A stretch of 64,000 nucleotides of DNA from JAHFUA01 sp963733935 (GCA_963733935.1 CAVTEQ010000015.1:186001-250000); one strand, 5' to 3'; positions 42,577-52,762 are shown, counted from the stretch's first letter. A program made the numbers and translations. Notes: generated from the letters alone by a model not told the origin.

Positions 42577-43929
42577 CTAATCTGGTGTCCGGCCCATGGC
42601 GTGGATGATCTCGTCGTTCGCCTGGGTGTAATCCAGTTGTGACTGCAGAAGCAACGTCCGGGCGTCGAGTTCCTGGGCAGTTCCCATATCGGCCTGGGAG
42701 CTGAGAGCCGCTCCCCGCGCCAGTTCCTCATGCAGAACTCGATTGGATTCGCTACGCAGGGCCAGCAGTTCCTCGGATACCTTCCGCATTTGCTGGGTCC
42801 TTTCCAGCTTGTTGTATGCGGTCTGCACCGTCAGCTCGACCTCATCGGTAAGCCGGGCAAGATTTTCTTTCGCCTGTGAGAGCTGAGCTTCGCGCTCGCG
42901 GCGGAGCGCACGCTTGCGCCCCGAGTCGAAGAGGTCGTAGCCGAAGTGAACACCGAAACTGCCGAAATTGCGGGCCAGAAATGGAACGTTGTTTTGGTAG
43001 CTGTAACGAGCAAAGGCGTCCACATCCGGCACATAGAGGTCCGTTGTTGCCAGGCGAACCGCGGCCTTGGCTTTCTCCACTTCGTTTCGCGCCTCGCTGA
43101 TCTCGGGATGGGATGCGAGCGCCTGAGCCACACACGTCTCGCGGGCGCAGGCTGGCTGCTCTTCCGCAGTATTGGCATCAAGATCCAGCGCGGTTGTGAG
43201 TGGCAGTCCCATGGCATCGTTGAGCTGCAGCTTAAGGTCGGAGAGCTGTAAGTCGGTCGTCAGCAGCTCCTGTTTTGCCTGCAGGAGTTGCGCCCGGCTT
43301 TCGATCAGGTTCTCTTCCAATATGCTGCCGTATTTCACCTGCTGGACACGTTCGCTTTGCAGGTCCTGCGACGCTTTGATTCTGGCTTCGGTGGCGGCAC
43401 GATGGACTTGCGCGATCAAAACCTTGTAATAGAGCTGGTGAACCCTGAGGGCAACATCGTTCTGCGTTTGTTGTGCTTTCTGTCGTGAGGCCTTCAACTC
43501 CGCTTGCGAGATGTCATTCACTGGCCGGATTTTCAGCAGTGTGGTCAAAGGCTGTGTGAGCTGGGTTCCACTGGTCGTCAAGTTACGCCCACCCTGGTTA
43601 ATGATCGAATTTGCAGCAGGAACAGGGCTGCCTGCGACCGTGCCGAGACTACCTGCACTGATTTCTACCAGCTGCGTGTCGGTCACATGTACGAAGTTGC
43701 TGTCATTTCGAATGGTGGGAAAATATTCACTTTTTGCGACATCTTTGGCGTGCTGCTTCTCCTCGACTTTGTACTGGGCGATGTGGACGTTGTGATTGTG
43801 CTGCAAGGCCAACTGCACGGCCTGCTGCAAGGTAATGTGGCGAGCGGCAGCAGCGCCGGGTTCCCCAGCAAAGACGAGGGCCGCGGAGAGCACGAGGGCG
43901 ATTAGCAACAATTGTAATTTCCATTTCAT
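42577..43929 (-). CDS. TolC-type outer membrane efflux protein
   Basis: A 450-residue outer membrane channel of tripartite exporters. It has a signal peptide (LLLIALVLSAALVFAGEPG), then ITLQQAVQLALQHNHNVHIAQYKVEEKQ and two helical-repeat halves (VHQLYYKVLIAQVHRAATEARIKASQDL; LTVQTAYNKLERTQQM), typical of the OEP family. Its ATG overlaps the stop of the MFS gene by four bases (ATGA), so it is the third gene of the export operon. Confidence 0.9.
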   Translation of the reverse strand: MKWKLQLLLIALVLSAALVFAGEPGAAAARHITLQQAVQLALQHNHNVHIAQYKVEEKQHAKDVAKSEYFPTIRNDSNFVHVTDTQLVEISAGSLGTVAGSPVPAANSIINQGGRNLTTSGTQLTQPLTTLLKIRPVNDISQAELKASRQKAQQTQNDVALRVHQLYYKVLIAQVHRAATEARIKASQDLQSERVQQVKYGSILEENLIESRAQLLQAKQELLTTDLQLSDLKLQLNDAMGLPLTTALDLDANTAEEQPACARETCVAQALASHPEISEARNEVEKAKAAVRLATTDLYVPDVDAFARYSYQNNVPFLARNFGSFGVHFGYDLFDSGRKRALRREREAQLSQAKENLARLTDEVELTVQTAYNKLERTQQMRKVSEELLALRSESNRVLHEELARGAALSSQADMGTAQELDARTLLLQSQLDYTQANDEIIHAMGRTPD

Positions 43930-45591
43930 GAGTGCCTCTCCTTAACCGGCTGCAGCGTGCTCAGTTCGCCGTAGTTCAATGGCGACTTGCGGAGCGCGGC
44001 GACCAAAAGAAGTGCGATGGCGCAAGTCCACGCGACCAACATGAACCCGTCAATGAGGCTCAAGGAATACGCTTGAAGGCGCAGCCGGGCCGCGATGAGA
44101 TCGGCCGCTCGCGCGCCCGCCGCAGCCGCACCGGATGACTTGGCATAAACGCCGGCAGCCAAGGCGTGAAGATTACCGTCTGTAATCCAGCTTCCCCGGG
44201 TCACGTGCAGACCCAAAAGGTTCGAGTGCAGCTTCTCGCGCTCCGCGAGGAAGTGGGCCATGTATACGGCCCCGGCGGTCCCGCCAAATAAGCGAATGGT
44301 ATGAAAGAACGCAGAGAATGTGAGGATCCACTGGGGTTTCATCAACCCGCCCGAGAAGACTCCCTGCAGGATGATGCATCCTACCAGCCCGATGAGAGAA
44401 AACGATTGTCCGACGCCGGTGAGCAGCTCGGTGCGATAGTAGTTTGGTGCTGCCCACGCACTCGTGTATTGAGCGCTCAGGACAGCCGCAGCGGCGGTGC
44501 ACGTCAACCCGGCAGCGAAGAGCAGCCGAGGATCCAGGCCGCGTAGCAGCAGAAGCCCCCCTATAAACGCGACGGGCAGCAGGGGAACGGCGCTCCAGAT
44601 GATGGCGGGGGCAATCTGGTCCGCTTCGAAACCATGGATGGCCAGCGACTGCGGAATCAGGATGATGGTCAAGGTGAGAGTAAACCGAAACCAGAAGAGC
44701 AGACTTCCCAGCAGTACAGTGTTCCGGTGCCAGAGATAAGGCAGCGCCACCAGTGGGTTGGGACCCAGTAGTCGCCGGATCAGCGCGCAGAGTGTTAAGA
44801 ACGCGCCGGACCAAAACAAGGCGTTAAATACCCCGGAGCGCCACCAGTCGAGCCTCTGACCTTGCTCGATGGCAACCAACATCAAGGCCAATCCCGCGCT
44901 AAGGAAAAGGAATCCGACGAAGCTGGGTGCCGGGCCGCTCTTCTGTCGAAGCCGGAGCCCGAGGTATCCCGTAGTAGATACAGATCATCATCAATGGCGC
45001 GATGACGGCCGAATTCCAAAACATCCAATGCCAGGAAAGATGGTCGCGGTACCAGCCATAAAGAGATGGCGCCACATTGACTGCCCCATCTATGAACGTT
45101 GCATAGAACGCCATCGTGAGAGGTAGGACCCGCAAGGGACTGATGCGAAGCGCAAAAGTCAGGGTGAGCGGGTAGAAGGTGCCTGATGTCAGCCCGGCGA
45201 TAATCAATGCCGCAAGCAGCAGACTATAACTGTGGATGAGCGGCAGGAAGGCGCAGGTCACGGTGAACACTCCAGCCGCCGACAGAAGCACGCGCCGTGG
45301 TCCGAGTAAACCTCCGACGTAGACACTAAACGGGCCGATAAACATCAGGCCGGCGTCAAAGGCGCTGCCGAGCCACGCACCTTGATCGTAACTGATACCG
45401 ACGTGCCCCTTCAGATCTGCCATGCCCAGCGACAGCATGCGAGAGGTGAGCGTGACGAGGCCGGCGCCGATGAGGACGCCGACAATCCCTAATACCGGCT
45501 GGATGGAAAGCTCAGAGGGAATCGCCCCAGCCGTCGCATGTGCGATCTCGGCTGGCGTGAGGGGGCGGTTTATAGCGGTGGCGGCAGCCAT
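43926..45591 (-). pseudogene. EmrB-type MFS exporter, one frameshift
   Basis: Two frames together give one DHA2-type (14-helix) drug:proton antiporter. The N-terminal part (45591-44899) ends artificially after CIYYGIPRAPASTEE. In the next frame it continues SFVGFLFLSAGLALMLVAIEQGQRLDWW, the usual EmrB linker, and runs to 43926. Removing one base around 44915-44945 restores a ~550-residue protein. N-terminal features include LGIVGVLIGAGLVTLTSRML and GPFSVYVGGLLGPRRVLL. It lies between the EmrA-like and TolC-like genes, so export as a tripartite pump is likely. Confidence 0.83.
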
Positions 45592-45602
45592 GATCTACTC
45601 GG

Positions 45603-46831
45603 TTATCGTCTCGTCCGGACCGTAGCGATGACGGAAAGGCCCGGGCGCAAGCTAGCCGCAATGCTGGGATCGTCCAGCGCGATCTTCACGGGTATTCTTT
45701 GCACCACCTTCGTGTAATTGCCGGTGGCGTTGTCGGGGGGCAGGAGCGCAAATTGCGAACCGCTGGCGGGAGCGATCTCGATCACTTTGCCGTGAACGAG
45801 CTTTCCCGGATATGCGTCGATGCGGACCTCCGCCGTGTCGCCGACCTTCATGTTGGTAAGCTGTGTCTCGCGATAATTTGCCTGAACCCACTTGACGGTG
45901 CTGACAAACGGAATTACTTGGGTTCCGGGAGAGACCAACTGTCCGGGTCGAACCTGCCTCTCGCCCACGTTCCCGTCACCCGGCGCCTCGATCTTCGTGT
46001 AGCCGAGATTCACTTGCGCGACGGTGAGCCCGGCCTCTTTAGCATGGAGGTCGGCGATGAGCTGTAAGTCTTGCGACTCCAGGACGGCAAGCCCTCGGCG
46101 TTCGGCCACCACAGCTGATTCGCTGCTGGAGAGCATCGCTTTAGCTTGCTGCAGTGCAGCCTGGCGGCTGAGCAACTGCGCGCGTGAACGCTCTTCCTCG
46201 GCCACTGCTTGCTCAACTTTCTGCCGCGTCGTGGAGTTGGTCTCCATGAGACCTTCTTGCCGGTGACGTTCCGGAAGGGTGCGGCCCAGGTCGGCCTGGG
46301 CAGCCTCAATCCCCGCTTGCGCCGCCGAAATTTCCGCTTGCGCCTGCGCCACCCCTGCCAGCGCCCGGTCGATTTTGGCTTGCTGCAGTTGCTGTTGGCG
46401 CCGATTGTTCTCGATGGCAGCTTTCCCAGCTTCCACCGCCGCAGTGGACTGTGCTACCTGCGCCCGGTAATCGTCATCTTGCAACTCAACCAGGAGGTCA
46501 CCCTTGTGCACCGCTTGGAAGTCGGAGACCTTTACATCCTTAACGATGCCGGCCACCTTGGTGCTCAGCGGCGTAAGATCGCCGCGAACGTAAGCATCGT
46601 CTGTGACCTGCTCGATTCGGCCACCCTCCCAGGAATTCCAGTTCCAAATGATTGTCATACAACGGCAGCGGCCAGCAGCACCACCAGCACCGGCGTTCCA
46701 TACTTCTGCCATTTCGGCGGTTGCGCTGGAACGTGCTCAGGCTCAGCAGTTCGGGCGGGAACCGATGTAACCGCGACCGGTTTCTCCGGTCCTAGCGCAG
46801 AGGAACTCGCTGGCTCTGGAGCCACCTCCAC
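45603..46831 (-). pseudogene. EmrA/HlyD-type membrane fusion protein, one frameshift
   Basis: The intact frame up to ~46658 starts in mid-protein: WNSWEGGRIEQVTDDAYVRGDLTPLSTKVAG, a biotinyl-lipoyl region, a long coiled coil (AAVEAGKAAIENNRRQQQLQQAKI) and a beta-barrel (VNLGYTKIEAPGDGNVG). The expected N-terminal anchor is in another frame upstream: PPKWQKYGTPVLVVLLAAAVV, beginning at GTG 46825 or 46831 after GGGAGG. One base is missing near 46656-46662. With the MFS and TolC genes it forms an EmrAB-TolC-type operon. Confidence 0.82.
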
Positions 46832-47246
46832 CTCCCTATCAAAATGCGGCTAGGCGTCTGCCGCCATTTCGGGGCGCGCTACGCCACCCTCACCGCACAC
46901 GGGTACTGCATTCCCCATGCCAGACCACATTCGCAGAACCCAAGCCGTTTCCCGCATATCGGTGGCCCTGGAAGCCCTGGTTTTGGGGGCGGCCTTTGTC
47001 TTGTGACGAAGTTTTGTCACATGCGAGAGTTGATCAGCGCAGATTGCCAACATCACGCAAAGTTCACGCATTAAGCCAAGAAGGACAATCGGTTGCACTG
47101 CCTTTTGTTCAGTGAGATTGGCGCATGCGTTGCGCGTGCTGGTGGGCAGGCTCGAAGACCTCGGGAGGTGGAGCTATAAATGCCCAGGGTAAGCTCGGGA
47201 GAGCTGCGCTTTTAGTCCTTTAGTCCTCTTAGACACGGATAATTAA
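46832..47246. other. Divergent intergenic region, no gene recognised
   Basis: This 415-bp gap lies between the export operon (minus) and the AI-2E family gene (plus). It contains the palindrome at 47002-47021. No coding frame is convincing. A TetR- or MarR-type regulator gene, often found beside such pumps, is not here. Confidence 0.55.
47002..47021. promoter_or_regulatory. CRP-like palindrome TGTGAC-N8-GTCACA
   Basis: Perfect 6-bp arms spaced by 8 bp, close to the CRP/FNR-type operator layout. The site is ~170 bp upstream of the export operon and ~225 bp upstream of the AI-2E gene. Which one it controls, if any, is unknown. Confidence 0.4.
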
Positions 47247-48365
47247 ATGGCATTTCCCGAGCGCCGTACCGCAAACATCCTGCTGACCATCCTATTCTTC
47301 GCTGCCGTCGGTGCAGCCGTGTACAGCGCTCGGAAGGTTATTTTACTGTTTGTCTTGGCAATACTGTTCACGTATCTGATTGATCCCGTGGTCAAGTTTC
47401 TGCAACGTCATTCCCTCTTCTTTAAGAATTTGAGAGGGCCTGCCGTGGTGGAAGTCTATCTCGCCTTCGTGATTCTGATCGCTCTTCTGGGTTACCGATT
47501 TGCGCCTGGTCTCGCCAGAAATACGGTTAAGCTGGTCGATGAGGTCCCGGTTTTGCTGGATGGCCTTGCGACCGGAGAAATCGCAACCGAGTTGGGAGGA
47601 AAATACGGTTGGAGCGATGAACAAGAATTCCGCCTGAAAGCATTTCTGGCGCGGCACAAGGTAGACGTCCAAGCCCTGGTGCGAGGCGCCGATCGCTATC
47701 TTTCCAATGCCGCACAGGTGCTCGGATGGATGGCTCTGATACCCATTCTAGCCATCTTTTTTTTGCGTGACGGTGACCACATTGCCGACACCCTCATCCG
47801 CATGTTTGCCCCCGCGACCAGTTTCCAGGAGATTCGGGCGGTCGCGGACGAATTGCATGTCATGCTCACCAGGTACATAAGGGGACAGGTAATTCTTTGC
47901 GGTCTCTCGTTCGTGTTCTACTCGGCAACCCTGCTTCTGTTGAACTTTCCGCACGCGATTGCACTGGGTTTGCTAGGAGGGGCATTGGAGTTCATACCGG
48001 TGGTGGGCTGGACGAGTACAGCAGCCGTGGTACTCACCGTCGGCATCGTCAATCACTCCCATTGGATTTGGCTGGCCGCACTGTTGGGCATCTGGAGGGT
48101 TGCTCAGGACTATTTTTTGACACCCCGGGTTATGGGGCGTCAGTTACAAATCCATCCCCTGGCGGCAATATTTGCCGTGCTGGTCGGCGCCGAGATCGGA
48201 GGGCTTGTGGGCATCTATCTTGCAGTGCCCTTCATGGCTGCCATGCGTGTGATCTGGCGCGTGCGTACCTCCGCAGGTCCGGAAGCTCAGCGGGCTAACG
48301 CTGCTGCCGCAATTGACGTCGCTTCAAGAGGCGCATCCCGCTTCGCAGAACCGCAAGAAACTTGA
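47247..48365 (+). CDS. AI-2E family transporter (PerM/UPF0118)
   Basis: A 372-residue membrane protein with N-terminal paired helices (ANILLTILFFAAVGAAVYSARKVILLFVLAILFTYLIDPVVKFL). A soluble middle loop precedes the C-terminal conserved block (LLGGALEFIPVVGWTSTAAVVLTVGIVN ... YFLTPRVMGRQLQIHPLAAIFAVLVGAEIGGLVGIYLAVPFMA). The family includes the AI-2 exporter TqsA and sodium/proton antiporters, so the substrate is open. It stands alone. Confidence 0.88.
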   Translation: MAFPERRTANILLTILFFAAVGAAVYSARKVILLFVLAILFTYLIDPVVKFLQRHSLFFKNLRGPAVVEVYLAFVILIALLGYRFAPGLARNTVKLVDEVPVLLDGLATGEIATELGGKYGWSDEQEFRLKAFLARHKVDVQALVRGADRYLSNAAQVLGWMALIPILAIFFLRDGDHIADTLIRMFAPATSFQEIRAVADELHVMLTRYIRGQVILCGLSFVFYSATLLLLNFPHAIALGLLGGALEFIPVVGWTSTAAVVLTVGIVNHSHWIWLAALLGIWRVAQDYFLTPRVMGRQLQIHPLAAIFAVLVGAEIGGLVGIYLAVPFMAAMRVIWRVRTSAGPEAQRANAAAAIDVASRGASRFAEPQET

Positions 48366-48484
48366 GCGTCTACCGTTTAGACCCATATGTCGTCGTTTCC
48401 CAACCCTCTTGACTTGCAAGCAGTCCTACCGCTGGACTTTGGCATGTAGATTGCTCTTCTCTCTGTCGGCAGACGATCTACTAC

Positions 48485-48814
48485 ATGAGAAGAGCATTCC
48501 AGTTCGCCCTCCTGTCGTTTTGCCTGGCAACTGCCTGGGGTCTGCCTACAGAGCGGCCAACTCCTGTCCCCCAGCCGACCTGGACCTTTACCATCGGCCC
48601 CGGCACCATCGTTGCGGTTCGAGCGCTGGACATTCCCTTTGTTGGCCGTAGCTATGTAGTGAGATACAAGACCGAGAGAGGCGAGCTTATTGAGATCCGG
48701 GATCGTAGGGAGCGCATTCCGGTCCTTCAGGGCATGCATGGTTTGCTAACCTACTCCACCAATCCCGAGATGATTCTCAACTTTAAAGTCGTGGAAAGCA
48801 AAGTGGCGCCCTGA
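48485..48814 (+). CDS. Small secreted protein of unknown function
   Basis: 109 residues with a signal peptide (FALLSFCLATAWG) and a beta-rich mature part (WTFTIGPGTIVAVRALDIPFVGRSYVVRYKTERGELIEIRD). I recognise no family. It lies 119 bp after the AI-2E gene. Confidence 0.55.
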   Translation: MRRAFQFALLSFCLATAWGLPTERPTPVPQPTWTFTIGPGTIVAVRALDIPFVGRSYVVRYKTERGELIEIRDRRERIPVLQGMHGLLTYSTNPEMILNFKVVESKVAP

Positions 48815-48862
48815 TTCGTGTAGCCAGGTAGCCGGTCGGGAGCCTCTATTGCATTCTAAGCT

Positions 48863-49531
48863 TCACTGGCGTAGCCAGCGCTCAGCATCTGCCAGATTCC
48901 GGAAGGGTTGCACCACGCACACATCTTCAACAAGTATCTGGAGCATTCGCATCATTCCATAAGCCATATCGGTGGATACAACAACCGCTATTCGACTCAG
49001 ACGGTCGCTGCCAGAAAGAGAGCGCAACAGTTCCACAATTTCCTGAACCTCGGCCGAGGAAAGCCTTACCACTGCGCCACGAGCATCGATCAGCTCGCGA
49101 TAGGGCGGCTCCGAGTCTTTTAAGTCTCGCAGCAAAGCGCGCACTTCCGCGAGCGTGATTATTCCTTCCGCGATCCTAGTTGCTTTAGTGCGCTCCAGGT
49201 CCCCAGAGTGGGCGAGATCCAGTGTGTTTGGGCGCAGAGCCCTTACCGGAATTTGTGTCTTTCCTTCTTTTAAAGCCTGAATCAGCCACTGGTTCACCAG
49301 GCCATTAGCGACGAACTCTGCCTCTTCTTTCATCATTGTGACGAGCAAGGCATCGGCGCTGTGATCTATCACTGTCACATCATTGATGTCGACAACCCGT
49401 CTTCGGTTACCAAGCCGATGGCGAGACTCCTCCCACACTCTCTGCAACTCCCCGAGCCACGGGCCAGCCAGTTTTCCAAAAAGCACTATCCTTTGCTCGG
49501 TTGGCGTGTCAACGATGGTGATCTTTAGCAT
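48863..49531 (-). CDS. Protein with two STAS/SpoIIAA-like halves
   Basis: A 222-residue protein from ATG 49531 (TTG 49579 is an alternative). The N-terminal half looks STAS-like: LKITIVDTPTEQRIVLFGKLAGPWLGELQRVWEE, then RRRVVDINDVTVIDHSADALLVTM. The C-terminal half (YRELIDARGAVVRLSSAEVQEIVELLRSLS ... SRIAVVVSTDMAYGMMRM) resembles a SpoIIAA/STAS-like module. It may be a regulatory partner of a sigma or anti-sigma factor; an ECF sigma gene lies upstream on the same strand, 390 bp away. This role is inference. Confidence 0.6.
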   Translation of the reverse strand: MLKITIVDTPTEQRIVLFGKLAGPWLGELQRVWEESRHRLGNRRRVVDINDVTVIDHSADALLVTMMKEEAEFVANGLVNQWLIQALKEGKTQIPVRALRPNTLDLAHSGDLERTKATRIAEGIITLAEVRALLRDLKDSEPPYRELIDARGAVVRLSSAEVQEIVELLRSLSGSDRLSRIAVVVSTDMAYGMMRMLQILVEDVCVVQPFRNLADAERWLRQ

Positions 49532-49920
49532 GGCGCTTAAGCGAATGCCGAACGTTTGTACGGGCAATTTGATGCCCAAAGTTGCGGGGCGGAGGACAAG
49601 TACCGTAAGTTGCTGATCTGCCGACGCATGGCAAGCGGTTTGTCATACGCCAACTGAGGGAATAGAAAGGCAGTAGTTTGCCAGTTGCTAAAGAGGGCAG
49701 CGGCCCTGCTTATGTCATAAGGAGGGAGAGTTCCGGCTGGGTCGATGGCTTCGAGCCCGCGGGTGGAGGAGAAAAGTCGCGCCGGAACCGGAGAGCCTCC
49801 ACGGCGACCTTCGTGGAATCCCATTGCTTGCCTCGTTCGGAATCACTAAACTGCGAACCTTACGTCTTAGAACCCATGGCGCTGCCGCCATCATGCTTTC
49901 CCCACTAGCCGTGCGACAGA
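49532..49920. other. Intergenic region, no gene recognised
   Basis: This 389-bp gap lies between the sigma gene and the STAS-like gene on the same strand. No coding sequence or clear terminator was seen. Confidence 0.5.
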
Positions 49921-50616
49921 CTAAAAGACCCTTTCAGTTCGGTTTTGCAAACCAACCCTGGGTGTTACCGGTTGAGGTGTAGCGATAAATTTATCAAGCA
50001 GCTGCGTCAGTCGGCGTCTGGCACGAGCAAGCTGTGCTTTAACAGTTCCTAGAGGCAGCCCAAGCAGCTCTGCTGCCTGCTTCACGGAGAGACCATCCTT
50101 GTGGTGAAGCTGCAAAGCCGTCCGTTGCGACAAGGGAAGACTTTGGGCTAATTTAGCAACGAGTTCACAGAGCTGAGAGTTTTCAAGACTTTGTTCAGCT
50201 GTAGGTCTTGGGTCCGTTAGCAGTTCCGAGACGGTCCAGCGGCGGTCCTCTAGGTTCCAGTGATGGTCTTGCAAGTTCTGATCAAGCGAAAGACTCTTGC
50301 GTCGACGGCGCCGTAACTGAAGGCGCGCCGAGTTAATCACGATTGCCATGAGCCAGGACGACATCTGAGCGCGCCCCTCGAAGCGAGCCAGGCTCTTGAA
50401 GGCCGACAGGAGCGCATCTTGCACGGCATCATCCGCATCTTCCGGATTGTGTAGATGCCGCATTGCCATTTTCCGGAACCGCGGCAAGTTGCGCGACAGA
50501 ACATCTTCGAATTCAGTCCGATGGTCTGGAGTCGCTGGACTACCGAGCTCTTGCCCGCCAGCGGCAGCCATCGAGGCAAGAAACTGTTCATTTAATGTGA
50601 AGCTCGGTGTTTCCAT
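49921..50616 (-). CDS. ECF-type RNA polymerase sigma factor
   Basis: A 231-residue sigma-70-family factor of the ECF class. Region 2 has FRKMAMRHLHNPEDADDAVQDALLSAFKSLARFEGRAQMSSWLMAIVINSARLQLRR. Region 4 has LPLSQRTALQLHHKDGLSVKQAAELLGLPLGTVKAQLARARRRLTQLL. A ~40-residue N-terminal extension precedes region 2. No anti-sigma gene is adjacent. The AAA+ gene ends 31 bp upstream on the same strand, so the two may be co-transcribed. Confidence 0.92.
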   Translation of the reverse strand: METPSFTLNEQFLASMAAAGGQELGSPATPDHRTEFEDVLSRNLPRFRKMAMRHLHNPEDADDAVQDALLSAFKSLARFEGRAQMSSWLMAIVINSARLQLRRRRRKSLSLDQNLQDHHWNLEDRRWTVSELLTDPRPTAEQSLENSQLCELVAKLAQSLPLSQRTALQLHHKDGLSVKQAAELLGLPLGTVKAQLARARRRLTQLLDKFIATPQPVTPRVGLQNRTERVF

Positions 50617-50647
50617 TGGTCGCGATCTCCATTCGTTGCTTAAGCTT

Positions 50648-51787
50648 CTACCATTGCAGATTTCGGCTTTCGCCCGAGCCAGCGGCGCGCATTGCCAGAG
50701 GCACCCTATCTATACGCAGCACGGAGCGATCTCTCTGGCTCGAGGCCATTACGCCCTCCAGCTCTCTTGTAAAGGTCATGCTTCCCTCCGGGCTGAAATC
50801 GACTCGGATGAAGTCCCCCAGTCGCACCTGGGCAGTCGCCACCAGGTTTGCCAGTGGGCCTACCAGATTCTTCTCGATGGCTCGCTTCAGGTGCCGAGCT
50901 CCATACTTCGCGTCGGTACCTTGTTTGAGCAGGAAGTCTTTGACGCTTTGCGTGCAATTAAAGAAGAACTTGTCCGCGCCGGCAACCGTCAGGATTCGCT
51001 GCTGCACCATTCCCAGCTCGATTTCCAAGATCTGCTCCAAGTGCTCCGGGCGTAGCGTCTTGAACACGAGTACTTTGTCAATTCGGTTCATGAACTCCGG
51101 CGTGAACTTGCGCCGCGCCGCCTCGACGGCAGTGCGCTCGATCTTCTCGTGAAAGCGCGCCTCAAAGACCGCGGGCTTCTGCGCAAAACCCAAGCCGCCG
51201 TGCGCCAGGTTGGACATCTCAGCAGCCCCGAGGTTCGACGTCATGACGATGATGCACCGCGATAGGTCAACCCGGCGGTTATCGCCCAGGGTAAGGGTCC
51301 CTTTGTCAAGAATTCCAAGCAGCAGTTGCCAGAGCGCTTCGGAGGCCTTTTCGATTTCGTCGAACAGCAGTATGGAAACCTTGAGCTTCTCCGTGTGCCA
51401 CTGGTTGAGCGCTTCTTGCGTTAGCAACGGCGGGGTTTCACGGTGACCCAGGTATCCCGGCGGCGAACCAATGAGCTTGGCGATTTCATGCGAATGCTGG
51501 AACTCCGCGCAGTCGATCTTGATGCAGGATCGGATGTCACCGAAAAGCGCCTGCGCCATGGCCTCCACGACCCGCGTCTTGCCTGAGCCGGTCGGGCCCA
51601 GAAACAACAGATTGCCTATCGGACGGCCCGGCGGATTTAGTCCCGCCAGGAACGTCTGATAGATTTCCACCACGTCCGCAACGGCCTGGTCCTGGCCGAC
51701 AATCTTCTGTCGGAGCGCGCTTTCAAATTCTGTCGCATCGTTGCTGCGACGCATGGGGTCGAGCGTGGTGACATTGCTTGTTCTCAT
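50648..51787 (-). CDS. Stand-alone Clp/HSP100-type AAA+ ATPase
   Basis: A 379-residue single AAA+ module most like the second ring of ClpA/ClpB. It has IVGQDQAVADVVEI, Walker A FLGPTGSGKTRV, GSPPGYLGH (pore loop region), Walker B SILLFDEIEKAS, sensor 1 IIVMTSNLGAAEM, and a C-terminal D2-small domain (FTPEFMNRIDKVLVFKTLRPEHLEQILE; sensor 2 KYGARHLKRAI). The Clp N domain and first ring are absent. It may remodel a dedicated substrate. The ATG follows AAGGTGGG, and a tandem repeat lies in its promoter region. Confidence 0.86.
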   Translation of the reverse strand: MRTSNVTTLDPMRRSNDATEFESALRQKIVGQDQAVADVVEIYQTFLAGLNPPGRPIGNLLFLGPTGSGKTRVVEAMAQALFGDIRSCIKIDCAEFQHSHEIAKLIGSPPGYLGHRETPPLLTQEALNQWHTEKLKVSILLFDEIEKASEALWQLLLGILDKGTLTLGDNRRVDLSRCIIVMTSNLGAAEMSNLAHGGLGFAQKPAVFEARFHEKIERTAVEAARRKFTPEFMNRIDKVLVFKTLRPEHLEQILEIELGMVQQRILTVAGADKFFFNCTQSVKDFLLKQGTDAKYGARHLKRAIEKNLVGPLANLVATAQVRLGDFIRVDFSPEGSMTFTRELEGVMASSQRDRSVLRIDRVPLAMRAAGSGESRNLQW

Positions 51788-52153
51788 ACAGCCCACCTTC
51801 TGTACTGCAGTCTTGTGTAGTGCAGTTCTTGTACCAAATAAGTCGACCGGTCCGATTTCGCTGAAATTGAAAGAACAAAGAGACTTGCGGTCGAAAGTAT
51901 GGCGATACAGGTTTGCTCGAGGTCAGTTACACAAGGGATGTCTACCTTTCGACTCGCCACCCGTTCGTCACTTGGCAATTAGAGACGGAGTGCCGACGAT
52001 GACTCTGTTCTGACCTTCACGCCAAAACGCGTGGCTGGTTAACCGGATTGGTTCGTTGCGCCGGTCTTCAGATGGGCCTTTTCGACGCCGAAGAGGAAAC
52101 CTGGGCAGCCGGGATGAGGAGAGGGTATGATTTCCGGCCACCCAGGCGCGCGC
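51788..52153. other. Intergenic region upstream of the AAA+ gene
   Basis: A 366-bp gap between same-strand genes. The first 50 bp contain the repeat listed next; nothing else is recognised. Confidence 0.5.
51802..51832. repeat. Two imperfect tandem 15-16-bp units
   Basis: GTACTGCAGTCTTGT is followed directly by GTAGTGCAGTTCTTGT. The pair sits 15 bp upstream of the AAA+ ATG, a position fit for a repressor binding two direct sites. Confidence 0.4.
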
Positions 52154-52762
52154 CTAAAAACGGTACACGATGCCGGCTGCGGGCTGTGCTGCATGCGTCC
52201 AGCTATCAGTTTTCAAGCTCCGGACACCGAAGTCCGGGTCTTTGTACACAAAACCTCGGTATTCAGCGCGCACAGAGAAGTGTCGTGTCAAGTCGTAATC
52301 CGCGCCGCCGCCATAGAGGAAGGCGCCTTTCCCCTCAGTAGCAGCTCCGGGCACGAATCCTCCACTGTTGCCGGTCGGATGAAAGATCAGGGCGCCGCCT
52401 CCACCGAGCACGTACGGACGGAACCTAGCGATGGAGAATGGAAGGTTCACAACCAAATCGCCAGATACCGTGTGCACGTCCGACTGGATTCTGGATTGTC
52501 CGAGACCGGAAAAATACCTTTGGGTATTTCGATCGAAACCATAGTTTCCCTCCGCAGATAGCCAGCGGTTGATGTGGTAGCGATATCCCGCAGTGAATCC
52601 CCCGGTGTTTGTCGTAGTCCGAGAGATTCCCCGGCCGCTGCTGTCCTTTGTAAAAAAGCCCGTTCCCTCAACACTCACTTCATTTCGGCTCTCTTGCGCC
52701 AATGCGGTAATTGTGAAGAGTAATATTGACGCAACACCTGCAAACAGATACCGGTTCATCAT
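52154..52762 (-). CDS. Outer membrane beta-barrel protein
   Basis: 202 residues with a signal peptide (ILLFTITALAQES) and alternating beta-strand sequence ending in an aromatic residue (AAGIVYRF), typical of small OmpA/OmpW-like barrels. Strands include TNTGGFTAGYRYHIN, WLSAEGNYGFDRN, ARFRPYVLGGGGALIF and FSVRAEYRGFVYKDPDF. The ATG at 52762 or 52759 follows GGAG. The role is unknown. Confidence 0.78.
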   Translation of the reverse strand: MMNRYLFAGVASILLFTITALAQESRNEVSVEGTGFFTKDSSGRGISRTTTNTGGFTAGYRYHINRWLSAEGNYGFDRNTQRYFSGLGQSRIQSDVHTVSGDLVVNLPFSIARFRPYVLGGGGALIFHPTGNSGGFVPGAATEGKGAFLYGGGADYDLTRHFSVRAEYRGFVYKDPDFGVRSLKTDSWTHAAQPAAGIVYRF

